From positions 1 to 10,874 of the forward strand of contig JAOTST010000020.1 of the NCBI GenBank assembly GCA_029864785.1: a DNA stretch of 10,874 nt, given 5' to 3'. A model generated the notes under the pieces. The model ran no database searches. It worked only from the letters and a program-made list of their open reading frames with translations, and was not told where the DNA came from. The position numbers and the translations under genes are program-made. Positions within the stretch are counted from its first letter, which is position 1. Each line of letters opens with the position of its first letter. The DNA is from Chromatiales bacterium (GTDB taxonomy: Bacteria > Pseudomonadota > Gammaproteobacteria > Thiohalomonadales > Thiohalomonadaceae). Below, piece after piece: positions 1 to 6,628 of the stretch.

Positions 1-330
1 TACAAAGGTGGGGCTCGTATCGCCAAAATGGGTGATGGTGGGCGCAAGGTGACTCTCAATGGCGCCGATCTTGAACGGCTCTACCAGATGCCCATCCACT
101 CAATGACCTATATCCCCAAAGCGAAGCTGAATGAGTTGCTGCTGGTTCAGCGCTTTGGTGAGCCTCAGCAGAAGATTGAAGAACAAGAGATCGGTGTTAG
201 CCATTGGCTCTACCCCGATAAAGGACTTGATATTATCCTCAATAAGAGCGGTAAGGCGGTCTTTCAGTACTTGCCTCCAAGGGACTTTGACAAGCTTATA
301 AAACCGTTACAGTCGTTGAAGAGCAAATAG
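1..330 (+). CDS. C-terminal part of an unrecognised protein (5' end outside the window)
   Basis: The reading frame is open from base 1 to a TAG at 328-330, so the gene very probably starts before the window. An internal ATG at 28 has no convincing Shine-Dalgarno sequence and I do not take it as the start. About 109 residues are visible. The fragment is hydrophilic, with no membrane segment, cysteine motif or catalytic signature that I recognise. It contains a mixed-charge stretch (FGEPQQKIEEQEIG) followed by HWLYPDKGLDIIL and a C-terminal QYLPPRDFDKL. The alternation of short hydrophobic strands with turns suggests a small beta-rich domain, possibly of a secreted or periplasmic protein, but no signal peptide can be seen because the N-terminus is missing. 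It converges on ccoS with only 22 bases between stop codons and has no obvious link to the oxidase genes. The function is unknown. Confidence 0.7.
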   Translation, partial: YKGGARIAKMGDGGRKVTLNGADLERLYQMPIHSMTYIPKAKLNELLLVQRFGEPQQKIEEQEIGVSHWLYPDKGLDIILNKSGKAVFQYLPPRDFDKLIKPLQSLKSK

Positions 331-352
331 AGTTTCGATTGATGACTGCACT

Positions 353-571
353 CTAGTCGTCGTTATCGGCATCAGGCCAGCTACGCGCATCTCGCGCCGT
401 TTTCTCCTGCTGATTGGCCGGTAGATTGGGGTCATCATCATCCATCAGGATCCGATTGCCATCTCCTTCAAGGTCATCATACTGGCCTCGTTTAACCGCC
501 CAAATCAGAATACCAACCATAATAAGGCCGATGAGAATCATGCCGGGTATGAGGGTGTAGACAACTTCCAC
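353..571 (-). CDS. ccoS: CcoS, cbb3-type cytochrome oxidase assembly protein
   Basis: This 72-residue protein has the usual CcoS layout: a single N-terminal transmembrane helix (about residues 5-27, IPGMILIGLIMVGILIWAV), then a short basic turn (KRGQYDDLEG) and an acidic tail (MDDDDPN). The KRGQYDDLEG segment is the family hallmark. CcoS is known to be needed for maturation of the cbb3 oxidase, specifically for cofactor insertion into CcoN, and acts in the inner membrane. I chose the GTG at 571 rather than the in-frame ATG at 541 because the first residues (MEVVYTLIPG) match the family start. The Shine-Dalgarno is poor, so translation may depend on read-through or coupling from ccoI, which ends 33 bases upstream. 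It is the last gene of the ccoGHIS unit. No clear terminator is seen between it and the convergent gene. Confidence 0.92.
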   Translation of the reverse strand: MEVVYTLIPGMILIGLIMVGILIWAVKRGQYDDLEGDGNRILMDDDDPNLPANQQEKTARDARSWPDADNDD

Positions 572-604
572 AATATTAATTCGCTGAAATTAGGGACAGA
601 CAGT

Positions 605-3070
605 TTAACTCTTTTTATTGAATAGCGTACGGATGCGAGCCGCATTGCCGATGACCAGTAATGAGCTGATAGGCATACTGATGGCCGCAACGAGTGGTGT
701 AATAAAACCGGATACTGCCAGTGGCACCATGATGATGTTATAGATAATAGAGATTCCAATATTCTGGCGGATAGCTTTTAGTGTGCGGCGTGAAAGAGCG
801 GCAGCCTGATGTATTTTGTCGAGTTCATCGTCCATCAAGACAATATCGGCGCTCTCGATGGAGACGTCGGTACCCGAACCGATGGCAATCCCTACGTTGG
901 CCTGAATCAGCGCTGGAGCGTCATTGATGCCATCTCCCACCATGGCAACCTGCTCCCCCCGCTGTTGCAGCTCTTTGATTATTTGATGCTTCTCTTCGGG
1001 GCGCACCTCGGCGATCACCTCCATACCTCCCAGTTGTGCAGCAACGGCATTGGCGACTTTTCTGCGATCACCACTTAACAGGGTGGTGGTAATTTGATCG
1101 TGTTTCAGACTATTGATCATCTTCTGGGCATCGGCTCGCAGGGAGTCAGTGATTCCAAGCAAGGCAACGTGCTGACCGTCAATGGCGACATGAATGGGTG
1201 TTGTTGCCTGCTGTTCAAGTACTTCAGCACGTTCTGTAAGGATCTGGTCAGAAGCAATTCCCTCCGACTCAAGCCACTTAAGCTGACCAAGGCTAATTTT
1301 TTGACCATCCACAATACCTTTGATGCCGTGACCGCTCAAATATTGAAGACCACTGATTTTTTGATTTTGAAAGATAATATTTTGTGATAGAGCCTCTAAC
1401 ACGATAGCGCGGGCGATCGGATGTTCGGAGCGCTGCTCAATGGCCGCTATCTGGGTAAGTAATTTCTGTTTGTTAATAGTTTCTACAGCGTTAATCTCAA
1501 CAAGGTGCATCTTCCCTTCGGTGAGGGTTCCTGTTTTATCAAAAACAAAATGGTTGATTGATGAAAGGGTCTCCAGCACGGCGCCATTTTTCACCAATAT
1601 GCCGTGGCGTGCTCCCTGTCCAGATGCGACGGCAATCGCCATGGGTGTAGCGAGACCAAAGGCACAGGGGCAGGTGATAATGAGGACTGCAGTCGCGGTC
1701 ATTAGTGCCATTTCGATTCCTGCATCGGCAATAAATAGCCAGTAGCTGAAGGCACTGATAGCGAGGAGTAGTGTGGTAGCAACAAACCATGGAACGATTC
1801 GGTCTGCGGTGCATTGAATCGGCGCCTTTGATGCTTGAGCCTCTTCGACAAGGCGGATGATGCGACCGAGCGCAGTATCCTTGAGTGTACCCGAAACCGT
1901 GATCAGAATGGGATTGAGAGCGTTCATGGTGCCGGCAGAAACGTGATCACCGATGGCTTTGGTAACGGGGTTAGATTCACCACTAAGCATCGACTCATCA
2001 ATGCGGCTCTCACCGTCTGAAATGATGCCGTCAACAGGGATCTTGTAACCCGGTTTAACCACAACGATCTCGTCGACCTTGACGCTGCGAATGGGAACCA
2101 CCTTCTCTTCGCCATCGCGGAGGACTGTGGCAACACGCGGTTGTAGATCCATCAGTCGCTGGGTGGCAGCTACCGCATGGCGTTTTGAGATCGCTTCAAG
2201 AAAGCGACCAACTAGAATAACGAAGATAAAGTTAACCACGGTATCGAAGTAGACCTCACCCTGTGTCGACTGGGTAAAGGTGATGTAACTGGAGTAGCCC
2301 CAGGTCACGCTGGCGCCGATCGCAATCGGTAGATCCATACCAAGATGGAGTGAGCGTAGCCCAGTATAAGCTCCTTTAAGAAAGGGCCACCCTGCGTAGA
2401 AGAGGGTCGGGGTCGCTAGTGCAAAACCGACCCAGTGGAACATCTCGCGGAACTCACCCTTGTCAGCACCGGAGTAGAGGGCGATAGAGATCCACAGCAG
2501 GTTCATCATTGTAAAACCAGAGAAGGCCATACGGAAGAGCATCGAACGATTCGCTTTTTTGATCTCTCCTTCGGCCGCTTCGGGATCAAAGGGGACTGCG
2601 GCATAACCGATTAATGACAGCTTTTGCAAAATATCGGAGAGCTTGATTAGGTCGTTATCCCACTCAAGGTGGAGTCGTTTTCCAGAGAGATTAACGCTCG
2701 CTTTGAGCACACCGGCCATCGGTTGCAGTGAGCGTTCAATCAACCAGACGCAGGCGGCGCAGTGGATACCCTCTACCAGTAGGTGAATCGAACGTACCTC
2801 GCCATGCTCACCAGACTTGATGTCGATGAACTCCTCCTGTACCTCTTCGAGATCGTAGATGTCGAGATCCTTGGGTGGTTCAGGAGGTGGTGAGAGGAGG
2901 GTACCTTCGGGGGTGCGTTGATAGAAGCCCTCAAGACCCGCATCGTAGATCGCCTTGCAGACCGATTCACAGCCAAGACAGCAGAAATTCCTTTCAGCAC
3001 CATCCACAACAGCATTGAACGGAGCTGTTGGTGATACGGGTAATCCACAGTGGAAGCATGAGTTAGTCAT
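605..3070 (-). CDS. ccoI: CcoI/FixI (CopA2-type) copper-translocating P-type ATPase
   Basis: This 821-residue P1B-type ATPase exports copper across the inner membrane for delivery to the CuB site of the cbb3 oxidase. In order it has an N-terminal cysteine cluster of the cation-ATPase metal-binding type (C5-x2-C8, C30-C31-x2-C34), an HMA domain with GIHCAAC (C104, C107), membrane helices from about residue 178, an actuator domain with LSGES (362-366), the CPC metal-binding helix (C467-P-C469), the phosphorylation site DKTGTLTEG (D511), the nucleotide-binding SEHP (H550), and GDGINDAP (712-719). The C-terminal membrane pair carries MPISSLLV near residue 800. Length and order are complete, and every catalytic motif is intact. 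The position between ccoH and ccoS identifies it as CcoI rather than a detoxifying CopA. The ATG at 3070 is the start; its Shine-Dalgarno is weak (GAAG about 8 bases upstream). Confidence 0.96.
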   Translation of the reverse strand: MTNSCFHCGLPVSPTAPFNAVVDGAERNFCCLGCESVCKAIYDAGLEGFYQRTPEGTLLSPPPEPPKDLDIYDLEEVQEEFIDIKSGEHGEVRSIHLLVEGIHCAACVWLIERSLQPMAGVLKASVNLSGKRLHLEWDNDLIKLSDILQKLSLIGYAAVPFDPEAAEGEIKKANRSMLFRMAFSGFTMMNLLWISIALYSGADKGEFREMFHWVGFALATPTLFYAGWPFLKGAYTGLRSLHLGMDLPIAIGASVTWGYSSYITFTQSTQGEVYFDTVVNFIFVILVGRFLEAISKRHAVAATQRLMDLQPRVATVLRDGEEKVVPIRSVKVDEIVVVKPGYKIPVDGIISDGESRIDESMLSGESNPVTKAIGDHVSAGTMNALNPILITVSGTLKDTALGRIIRLVEEAQASKAPIQCTADRIVPWFVATTLLLAISAFSYWLFIADAGIEMALMTATAVLIITCPCAFGLATPMAIAVASGQGARHGILVKNGAVLETLSSINHFVFDKTGTLTEGKMHLVEINAVETINKQKLLTQIAAIEQRSEHPIARAIVLEALSQNIIFQNQKISGLQYLSGHGIKGIVDGQKISLGQLKWLESEGIASDQILTERAEVLEQQATTPIHVAIDGQHVALLGITDSLRADAQKMINSLKHDQITTTLLSGDRRKVANAVAAQLGGMEVIAEVRPEEKHQIIKELQQRGEQVAMVGDGINDAPALIQANVGIAIGSGTDVSIESADIVLMDDELDKIHQAAALSRRTLKAIRQNIGISIIYNIIMVPLAVSGFITPLVAAISMPISSLLVIGNAARIRTLFNKKS

Positions 3071-3119
3071 ATTAAGGCTTCATTTGGAGAGGCAACTGCC
3101 AGATAGCGGTACTTAGGCT

Positions 3120-3128
3120 ATTTTAGCA
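3120..3128 (-). promoter_or_regulatory. possible extended -10 promoter for ccoI-ccoS
   Basis: In the 102-base gap between ccoH and ccoI the minus strand reads TGCTAAAAT. This is a TGN extension plus a -10 hexamer matching TATAAT at five of six positions. No good -35 lies 16-18 bases upstream. It could give ccoI and ccoS extra transcription independent of ccoG and ccoH. AT-rich gaps often yield such matches by chance, so this is tentative. Confidence 0.25.
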
Positions 3129-3172
3129 TTCATAAATATAACAACCTAACGTAACGGTAATAGCTTTAATAA

Positions 3173-3694
3173 TTATTCGGTCACATCGATTCGAAGTGTT
3201 GTATCAAGGTGGTCCTCTCCTGATTTTACATTCGCTCCAAGATCCCACACACCCTTTAAAGGAAATTTAACGGTAGTAACAAAACGGCCAGGAGCCAGAT
3301 TTTCCATCGATTGACTAAAGTCGGCGTTTACATCAGATGGGCGATAGGCCTTTAGGATAATAGTATCGGCAGGAATCAGCACACCTTCACGATTTTTTAG
3401 ATCAACGTGAATGGTTGTTGTCTTGTTAACGGTAATTTGTTGTGCAGTTCTGAGATCGATTTTCCAACCAAGACGTTCACGATTGGCAATTTTGGTGCGG
3501 ATGGTTTTCTCATAATCCTGCCCATTTTGGTAGTAATTTTCGTCAACTAAACCGGGGCTCGTCATGAAGGCAGTAATGATAAATGCCGCATTGACCATAA
3601 CCACTAGAACAAGAATAGCCAGCCAGCCAATAACCCATGGGTTGCGAAAGGCCTGTTTATTATTTTGTGAAAAGAAAGGAGGAGATTTAGGCAT
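3173..3694 (-). CDS. ccoH: CcoH/FixH, cbb3 oxidase assembly protein
   Basis: The gene encodes a FixH-family protein of 173 residues. A single transmembrane helix near the N-terminus (IGWLAILVLVVMVNAAFIIT) is followed by the conserved SPGLVDENYYQNGQDYEKTI block just after the membrane, then a periplasmic beta-rich domain ending GVWDLGANV and TTLRIDVTE. CcoH is known to bind CcoN/CcoO assembly intermediates and is required for stable oxidase formation. I chose the ATG at 3694, which has GAAGAG seven bases upstream. An in-frame TTG at 3709 would add five residues but leave no ribosome site and would coincide with the predicted transcript start. It lies 60 bases after ccoG and 102 before ccoI, in the standard G-H-I-S order. 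Confidence 0.92.
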   Translation of the reverse strand: MPKSPPFFSQNNKQAFRNPWVIGWLAILVLVVMVNAAFIITAFMTSPGLVDENYYQNGQDYEKTIRTKIANRERLGWKIDLRTAQQITVNKTTTIHVDLKNREGVLIPADTIILKAYRPSDVNADFSQSMENLAPGRFVTTVKFPLKGVWDLGANVKSGEDHLDTTLRIDVTE

Positions 3695-3714
3695 AAAGGG
3701 GCTCTTCAACGTTA

Positions 3715-3720
3715 ATTATA
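3715..3720 (-). promoter_or_regulatory. possible -10 element upstream of ccoH
   Basis: A perfect TATAAT on the minus strand sits 20 bases upstream of the ccoH ATG at 3694, so a transcript could start near 3708. The best -35 candidate, TTGATA, is only 14 bases away, which is too close for a standard sigma70 promoter. A weak internal promoter is possible, but the match may be fortuitous. Confidence 0.25.
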
Positions 3721-3754
3721 GCGGCTGTTCATATTATCAACAGGAGATGTTCTA

Positions 3755-5185
3755 TCAGTGTATTTGTGGACCGAAGAACATACTCTCATAGTCGGCATTA
3801 ATTTTATCATTATCAGCATTATAGACCTTGAAAATAAGCTTTTCGCGCTCCTCTGTAAGCTCTTTCTTTGGGATACGTACAAATATGCTAAAACTAGAAA
3901 TTTTACCTGGAATAGATTTTAGTGTTTTGTCTGCTCCGATGATAGTTAACGATTTTGGTCCTTCAGCACGCAGTATAATCTTCATCTCTTTTGGCGTTTT
4001 ATTGAGTATTTTTATCTGATATTTGTTCTGAATAGAGCCATCACTCTGTAGTACAAATAGTGGTTGTCGCTCATGCAGAACACTGAGCTCAAGTGCGCCT
4101 AGGTGAGTCAGGCCATAAAGAATCCCAATAGCAGCAATCAACATAATACTGATATAGATCAGTGGACGAGGTCGTTTATAGATAGGAGGCAGTTCTTTAC
4201 CTTGAAGTTCGTCCAGTGACATGTAGCGGATCAATCCACGGGGTTTTTGGATCTTTTCCATCACGGAATCACATGCATCGATACAAAGACCACAGGTGAT
4301 ACAGCCCTCCTGCTGACCATTGCGAATATCTACACCGGTAGGGCAGACGGCATAACACTGATTACACTCAACACAGTCACCTTTATCGGCATCGTGAACG
4401 CCTTTTTTTAGGCGACTACGTGGCTCACCTCTGTGGTAGTCATAGGTCGGCATAATGGAGTCAACATCGACCATAACGCCTTGAATACGTGCATAGGGGC
4501 AAAGCCAGAGGCAGACTTGTTCACGCATAAAGCCGGCAAAGAGATAGGAGAATACGCTAAAGGTTGCGACGACCACCCAAGAAAAAAGAGAGACATTCAG
4601 ATGTAAATAATCACTCCACATCTCGTAGGCATCACCAAACCAGAGGGTAAAAGAGATGCCCGTCAAAGCGCCTATTAAAATCCATATGGTGTGTTTAAGG
4701 AGTTTTCGAAAAATATTCTGCTGTAACAGGGGTAGTTTGTCAGCTTTGCGACGAGCAGCCGGCTTGCCTTCAAGTTTCTCTTCAATCCAGGTAAAGACGT
4801 CGGTCCAGACTGTTTGAAAACAGAAATAACCACAAAATACGCGTCCGGCAATGGATGTAACTGCGGCTAATAGAATCGCAAAAAATAGCAGCACCAGTGA
4901 AAGCATCCAGACATCCTGAGGTAGGATGGTGATGTTGAAGATATGAAACTGACGATCCATGATATCAAAGATGATCGCCTGTTTATCATTCCAGCGCAGG
5001 TAGGGGCCGAGAAAAAAGATGAGCCATGTCGATGCGGTAATCCACTTCAGATTACGAAAAACCCCAGGCATGCGTTTGGCATGAATCGTCTGTTCTCCGG
5101 TATTAACTTCCCAATGGTCGACCTCTTCATAGAGTTCGTGGATATGATGATGCGGGTGATCGCTATTGTTCGTTGTTTCTGACAT
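3755..5185 (-). CDS. ccoG: CcoG/FixG/RdxA, membrane iron-sulfur cupric reductase for cbb3 assembly
   Basis: This 476-residue polyferredoxin-like membrane protein has helices around residues 48-62, 92-112, 165-182, 201-220 and 341-360. Between the fourth and fifth lie two ferredoxin-type cysteine sets for 4Fe-4S clusters: C271-x2-C274-x2-C277-x3-C281-P and C295-x2-C298-x2-C301-x3-C305. Extra cysteine pairs lie in or next to the membrane (C118/C122 and C225/C229). The roughly 110-residue C-terminal portion is the periplasmic immunoglobulin-like domain typical of FixG. CcoG is established as a Cu(II) reductase feeding Cu(I) into cbb3 maturation. The N-terminus is unusually histidine-rich (DHPHHHIHEL). 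The start is the ATG at 5185, with no strong Shine-Dalgarno in the roughly 118-base leader. It heads the ccoGHIS unit behind its own predicted promoter. Confidence 0.95.
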   Translation of the reverse strand: MSETTNNSDHPHHHIHELYEEVDHWEVNTGEQTIHAKRMPGVFRNLKWITASTWLIFFLGPYLRWNDKQAIIFDIMDRQFHIFNITILPQDVWMLSLVLLFFAILLAAVTSIAGRVFCGYFCFQTVWTDVFTWIEEKLEGKPAARRKADKLPLLQQNIFRKLLKHTIWILIGALTGISFTLWFGDAYEMWSDYLHLNVSLFSWVVVATFSVFSYLFAGFMREQVCLWLCPYARIQGVMVDVDSIMPTYDYHRGEPRSRLKKGVHDADKGDCVECNQCYAVCPTGVDIRNGQQEGCITCGLCIDACDSVMEKIQKPRGLIRYMSLDELQGKELPPIYKRPRPLIYISIMLIAAIGILYGLTHLGALELSVLHERQPLFVLQSDGSIQNKYQIKILNKTPKEMKIILRAEGPKSLTIIGADKTLKSIPGKISSFSIFVRIPKKELTEEREKLIFKVYNADNDKINADYESMFFGPQIH

Positions 5186-5239
5186 GGGCTGATTCTATGT
5201 TAAAGGATAGAGATCCGATTTAATGCGCTGTATTAAAAT

Positions 5240-5270
5240 GGTGTAGTGAAAAGAGGCTTTTCATTACGCC
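5240..5270. repeat. long imperfect inverted repeat in the ccoG leader
   Basis: Arms 5240-5253 (GGTGTAGTGAAAAG) and 5257-5270 (CTTTTCATTACGCC) flank a 3-base centre. Read as plus-strand RNA all 14 positions pair, two of them as G-U wobbles; read as the ccoG leader RNA those two become mismatches (C-A and A-C). The inner seven positions (TGAAAAG/CTTTTCA) are perfect. No U-tract follows in either direction, so it is not an ordinary terminator. It could be a protein-binding site or an RNA stem in the 5' untranslated region. Confidence 0.6.
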
Positions 5271-5303
5271 ACTCGCCAAGAGAAAGCGGGACAGATGAGA
5301 TGA

Positions 5304-5320
5304 GAATATATTATATATTC
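5304..5320. repeat. 17-base palindrome centred on the ccoG -10 element
   Basis: The minus strand reads GAATATATAATATATTC, with perfect 8-base arms around a single central base. The TATAAT hexamer lies at its centre, so a dimeric DNA-binding protein sitting here would block RNA polymerase. The stretch is pure AT apart from its ends, so chance is possible. No known operator was recognised. Confidence 0.5.
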
Positions 5321-5338
5321 GCGTTTGCTTATAAACAA
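5310..5338 (-). promoter_or_regulatory. predicted sigma70 promoter of ccoGHIS
   Basis: On the minus strand there is a -35-like TTGTTT (5333-5338), a 17-base spacer and a perfect TATAAT (5310-5315). The predicted start is near 5303, giving a leader of about 118 bases before the ccoG ATG. The -35 overlaps the T-rich tail of the preceding terminator. No FNR-like box is seen around it, which suggests the assembly genes are expressed independently of the oxygen-regulated oxidase promoter. Confidence 0.55.
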
Positions 5339-5358
5339 GAAAGGGGCCGAAGCCCCTT
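5331..5358 (-). terminator. rho-independent terminator of the ccoNOQP unit
   Basis: The minus strand reads AAGGGGC, the loop TTCG, then GCCCCTT: a perfect 7-base stem closed by the highly stable UUCG tetraloop, followed by the T-rich TCTTGTTTAT. It lies 28 bases beyond the stop of the small membrane gene. That gene is therefore inside the oxidase transcript, and ccoG starts a new one. Confidence 0.88.
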
Positions 5359-5386
5359 ACCTGTAACTGGCCATCTGCGGCGCCAA

Positions 5387-5521
5387 TTAGTCTTCTGAAT
5401 GAGTGGTGTTAATCAATTTTAGTACACGCACTACAAGTACACCGATGACAACCAAAGAGCCAACAATTGCGAGTGTTGAGAAGAGCGCTGTTGAGTCACT
5501 GAATAGTGTAGATAGATCCAT
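5387..5521 (-). CDS. 44-residue single-span membrane protein downstream of ccoP
   Basis: An ATG at 5521 begins a 44-codon frame ending in TAA at 5387-5389. A strong Shine-Dalgarno (AGAGGAA, 5527-5533) stands five bases upstream. The peptide has a short polar N-terminus (MDLSTLFSDST), one hydrophobic helix (about residues 13-31, with LAIVGSLVVIGVLVV), a basic boundary (R32, K35), and a short polar tail ending HSED, which predicts a cytoplasmic C-terminus by the positive-inside rule. It lies between ccoP and the terminator, so it is probably co-transcribed with the oxidase. From memory its layout resembles the DUF3149 small proteins near cbb3 genes. Functionally it is reminiscent of the single-helix subunit CcoM of Pseudomonas stutzeri, although I see no clear sequence identity with that. 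A role as accessory subunit or assembly factor is inference. Confidence 0.8.
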   Translation of the reverse strand: MDLSTLFSDSTALFSTLAIVGSLVVIGVLVVRVLKLINTTHSED

Positions 5522-5541
5522 AATAGTTCCTCTTTAGAAAG

Positions 5542-5571
5542 GTTGGCAGCAACCTAATAATCGCTGCCAAC
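5542..5571 (-). repeat. intercistronic stem-loop after ccoP
   Basis: Perfect 9-base arms GTTGGCAGC (5542-5550) and GCTGCCAAC (5563-5571) enclose a 12-base loop. The structure begins 13 bases past the ccoP stop and ends about nine bases before the Shine-Dalgarno of the small gene. Only a short T-poor CTTTCT follows on the minus strand, so full termination is unlikely. It may protect the 3' end of the ccoNOQP message from exonucleases or attenuate read-through into the small gene. Confidence 0.7.
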
Positions 5572-5584
5572 TTCACGTTAATGG

Positions 5585-6430
5585 TTACTTACCACCACCT
5601 AGTTTGTGGACATAAATAGCCAGTTTTTTGATGTCGGTTTCGCTGAGCTTGCTGCCACCAAAGGTAGGCATTTCGGCATTACGGGTCGCTGGGTCCGAAG
5701 CATCATTTACACCGTGTGTAATGGTGTACTTGATACTAGCAAGCTGATCTTCTTCGGCGAAACGATAGATGCCATCGGTCAAATTAGCAGAGCCCATTGC
5801 GCTGATACCTTTACCATCAGGGCCATGACATGCAAAACAGGCCTTAGTCATAAAGAGAGGTGAACTTGTGGGTTCGCCTTTCATTACAGCATTGGCGAGC
5901 TCATCAATCTCCGCAGTAGAGAGGCTTTTACTATGTGCAGTCATGACACCTTTACGACCATTAGTGATCGAGGTGATGATCTCATTGGCGGTACCACCAT
6001 AGAGCCAGTCATCGTCAGCCAGTATAGGGTAGCTAGGGTTGCCTGCGCCGCCTCCACCGTGGCATGCAGCACAGTTATCTCCAAACAGTACCTTGGCTGA
6101 TTTCATCACATAGTTTGAGAGTTCATCATCTGCCATGATGGCTGCAGCACTCTTGCCAGGAAGTTGATCTTCATATTTGGCTCGAATCTGCTCAAGGCTC
6201 TGTAGATCCTCTTTATACTCGCCCATTGCGGTCCAGCCCATTACACCCTTGTAGTGGGTGGTCAGCATTGGCCACGATGGATAGAGGATGGTGTAGACAA
6301 TAACTAGGATCCAACTTGCGTGGAAACCGATGCGCCACCAAGTGGGTGGATCATTGAGTAACTCGCGCAGATCGTTGTCCCAGATATGCCCGGAATTGTT
6401 TTCATTAGGGAAAGGGTTCTTTTCACTCAT
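5585..6430 (-). CDS. ccoP: CcoP, dihaem cytochrome c subunit of cbb3 oxidase
   Basis: This 281-residue subunit passes electrons from soluble cytochromes toward CcoO and CcoN. After a hydrophilic N-terminus comes one transmembrane helix (about residues 34-55, HASWILVIVYTILYPSW), then two class I cytochrome c domains. The haem-binding motifs are C120-x2-C123-H124 (CAACH) and C198-x2-C201-H202 (CFACH). The likely methionine axial ligands are M163 (GVMTAH) and M254 (EMPTFGG). Length and order are normal for the family. The ATG at 6430 overlaps the ccoQ stop by four bases (ATGA), and GGAG lies seven bases upstream, so the two are translationally coupled. Haem attachment in the periplasm would need the Ccm system, which is not in this window. 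Confidence 0.97.
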   Translation of the reverse strand: MSEKNPFPNENNSGHIWDNDLRELLNDPPTWWRIGFHASWILVIVYTILYPSWPMLTTHYKGVMGWTAMGEYKEDLQSLEQIRAKYEDQLPGKSAAAIMADDELSNYVMKSAKVLFGDNCAACHGGGGAGNPSYPILADDDWLYGGTANEIITSITNGRKGVMTAHSKSLSTAEIDELANAVMKGEPTSSPLFMTKACFACHGPDGKGISAMGSANLTDGIYRFAEEDQLASIKYTITHGVNDASDPATRNAEMPTFGGSKLSETDIKKLAIYVHKLGGGK

Positions 6431-6627
6431 TTTTTTTCTCCATTACGGAAATCATCATCATCTGCGAAAGGGATATGGCGCTGAGCCTCCAGCTTGTCGC
6501 GATTTTTTGGGTTAAATGTATACACATAGGCCCAAATCATCACAAAGAAGACCACTACGGTCATGATCAGGCCTACCCAATCATTAACCGTCATCGCCGC
6601 CCAATCGGTATGAAAATAATCGCCCAT
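6427..6627 (-). CDS. ccoQ: CcoQ/FixQ, small cbb3 oxidase subunit
   Basis: CcoQ is a 66-residue single-span protein that stabilises CcoP in the oxidase complex. Its helix runs about residues 17-37 (WVGLIMTVVVFFVMIWAYVY) and is followed by the family signature FNPKNRDKLEA and an acidic FADDDDF tail. The start is the ATG at 6627; the ccoO stop is one base upstream, so translation is probably coupled. Its own stop overlaps the ccoP start. No haem-binding motif is present, as expected. It is slightly longer than many CcoQ proteins because of its N-terminal MGDYFHTDWAAMTVND stretch. Confidence 0.94.
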   Translation of the reverse strand: MGDYFHTDWAAMTVNDWVGLIMTVVVFFVMIWAYVYTFNPKNRDKLEAQRHIPFADDDDFRNGEKK

Positions 6628-6628
6628 A

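Noticed and set aside
538..759. Minus-strand frame overlapping ccoI and ccoS, and the many other frames lying inside cco and his genes.
   Set aside because: They lie antisense or out of frame within well-identified genes, lack ribosome sites, and show no recognisable domains.
605..3070. The ATPase as a general copper-detoxifying CopA.
   Set aside because: Its place between ccoH and ccoS and its N-terminal cysteine-rich extension fit the CcoI/FixI (CopA2) group.
3727..3740. TTGAT-AATA-TGAAC upstream of ccoH as an FNR box.
   Set aside because: Only one half-site matches; the other fits one of five positions, and spacing to the predicted start is wrong for activation.
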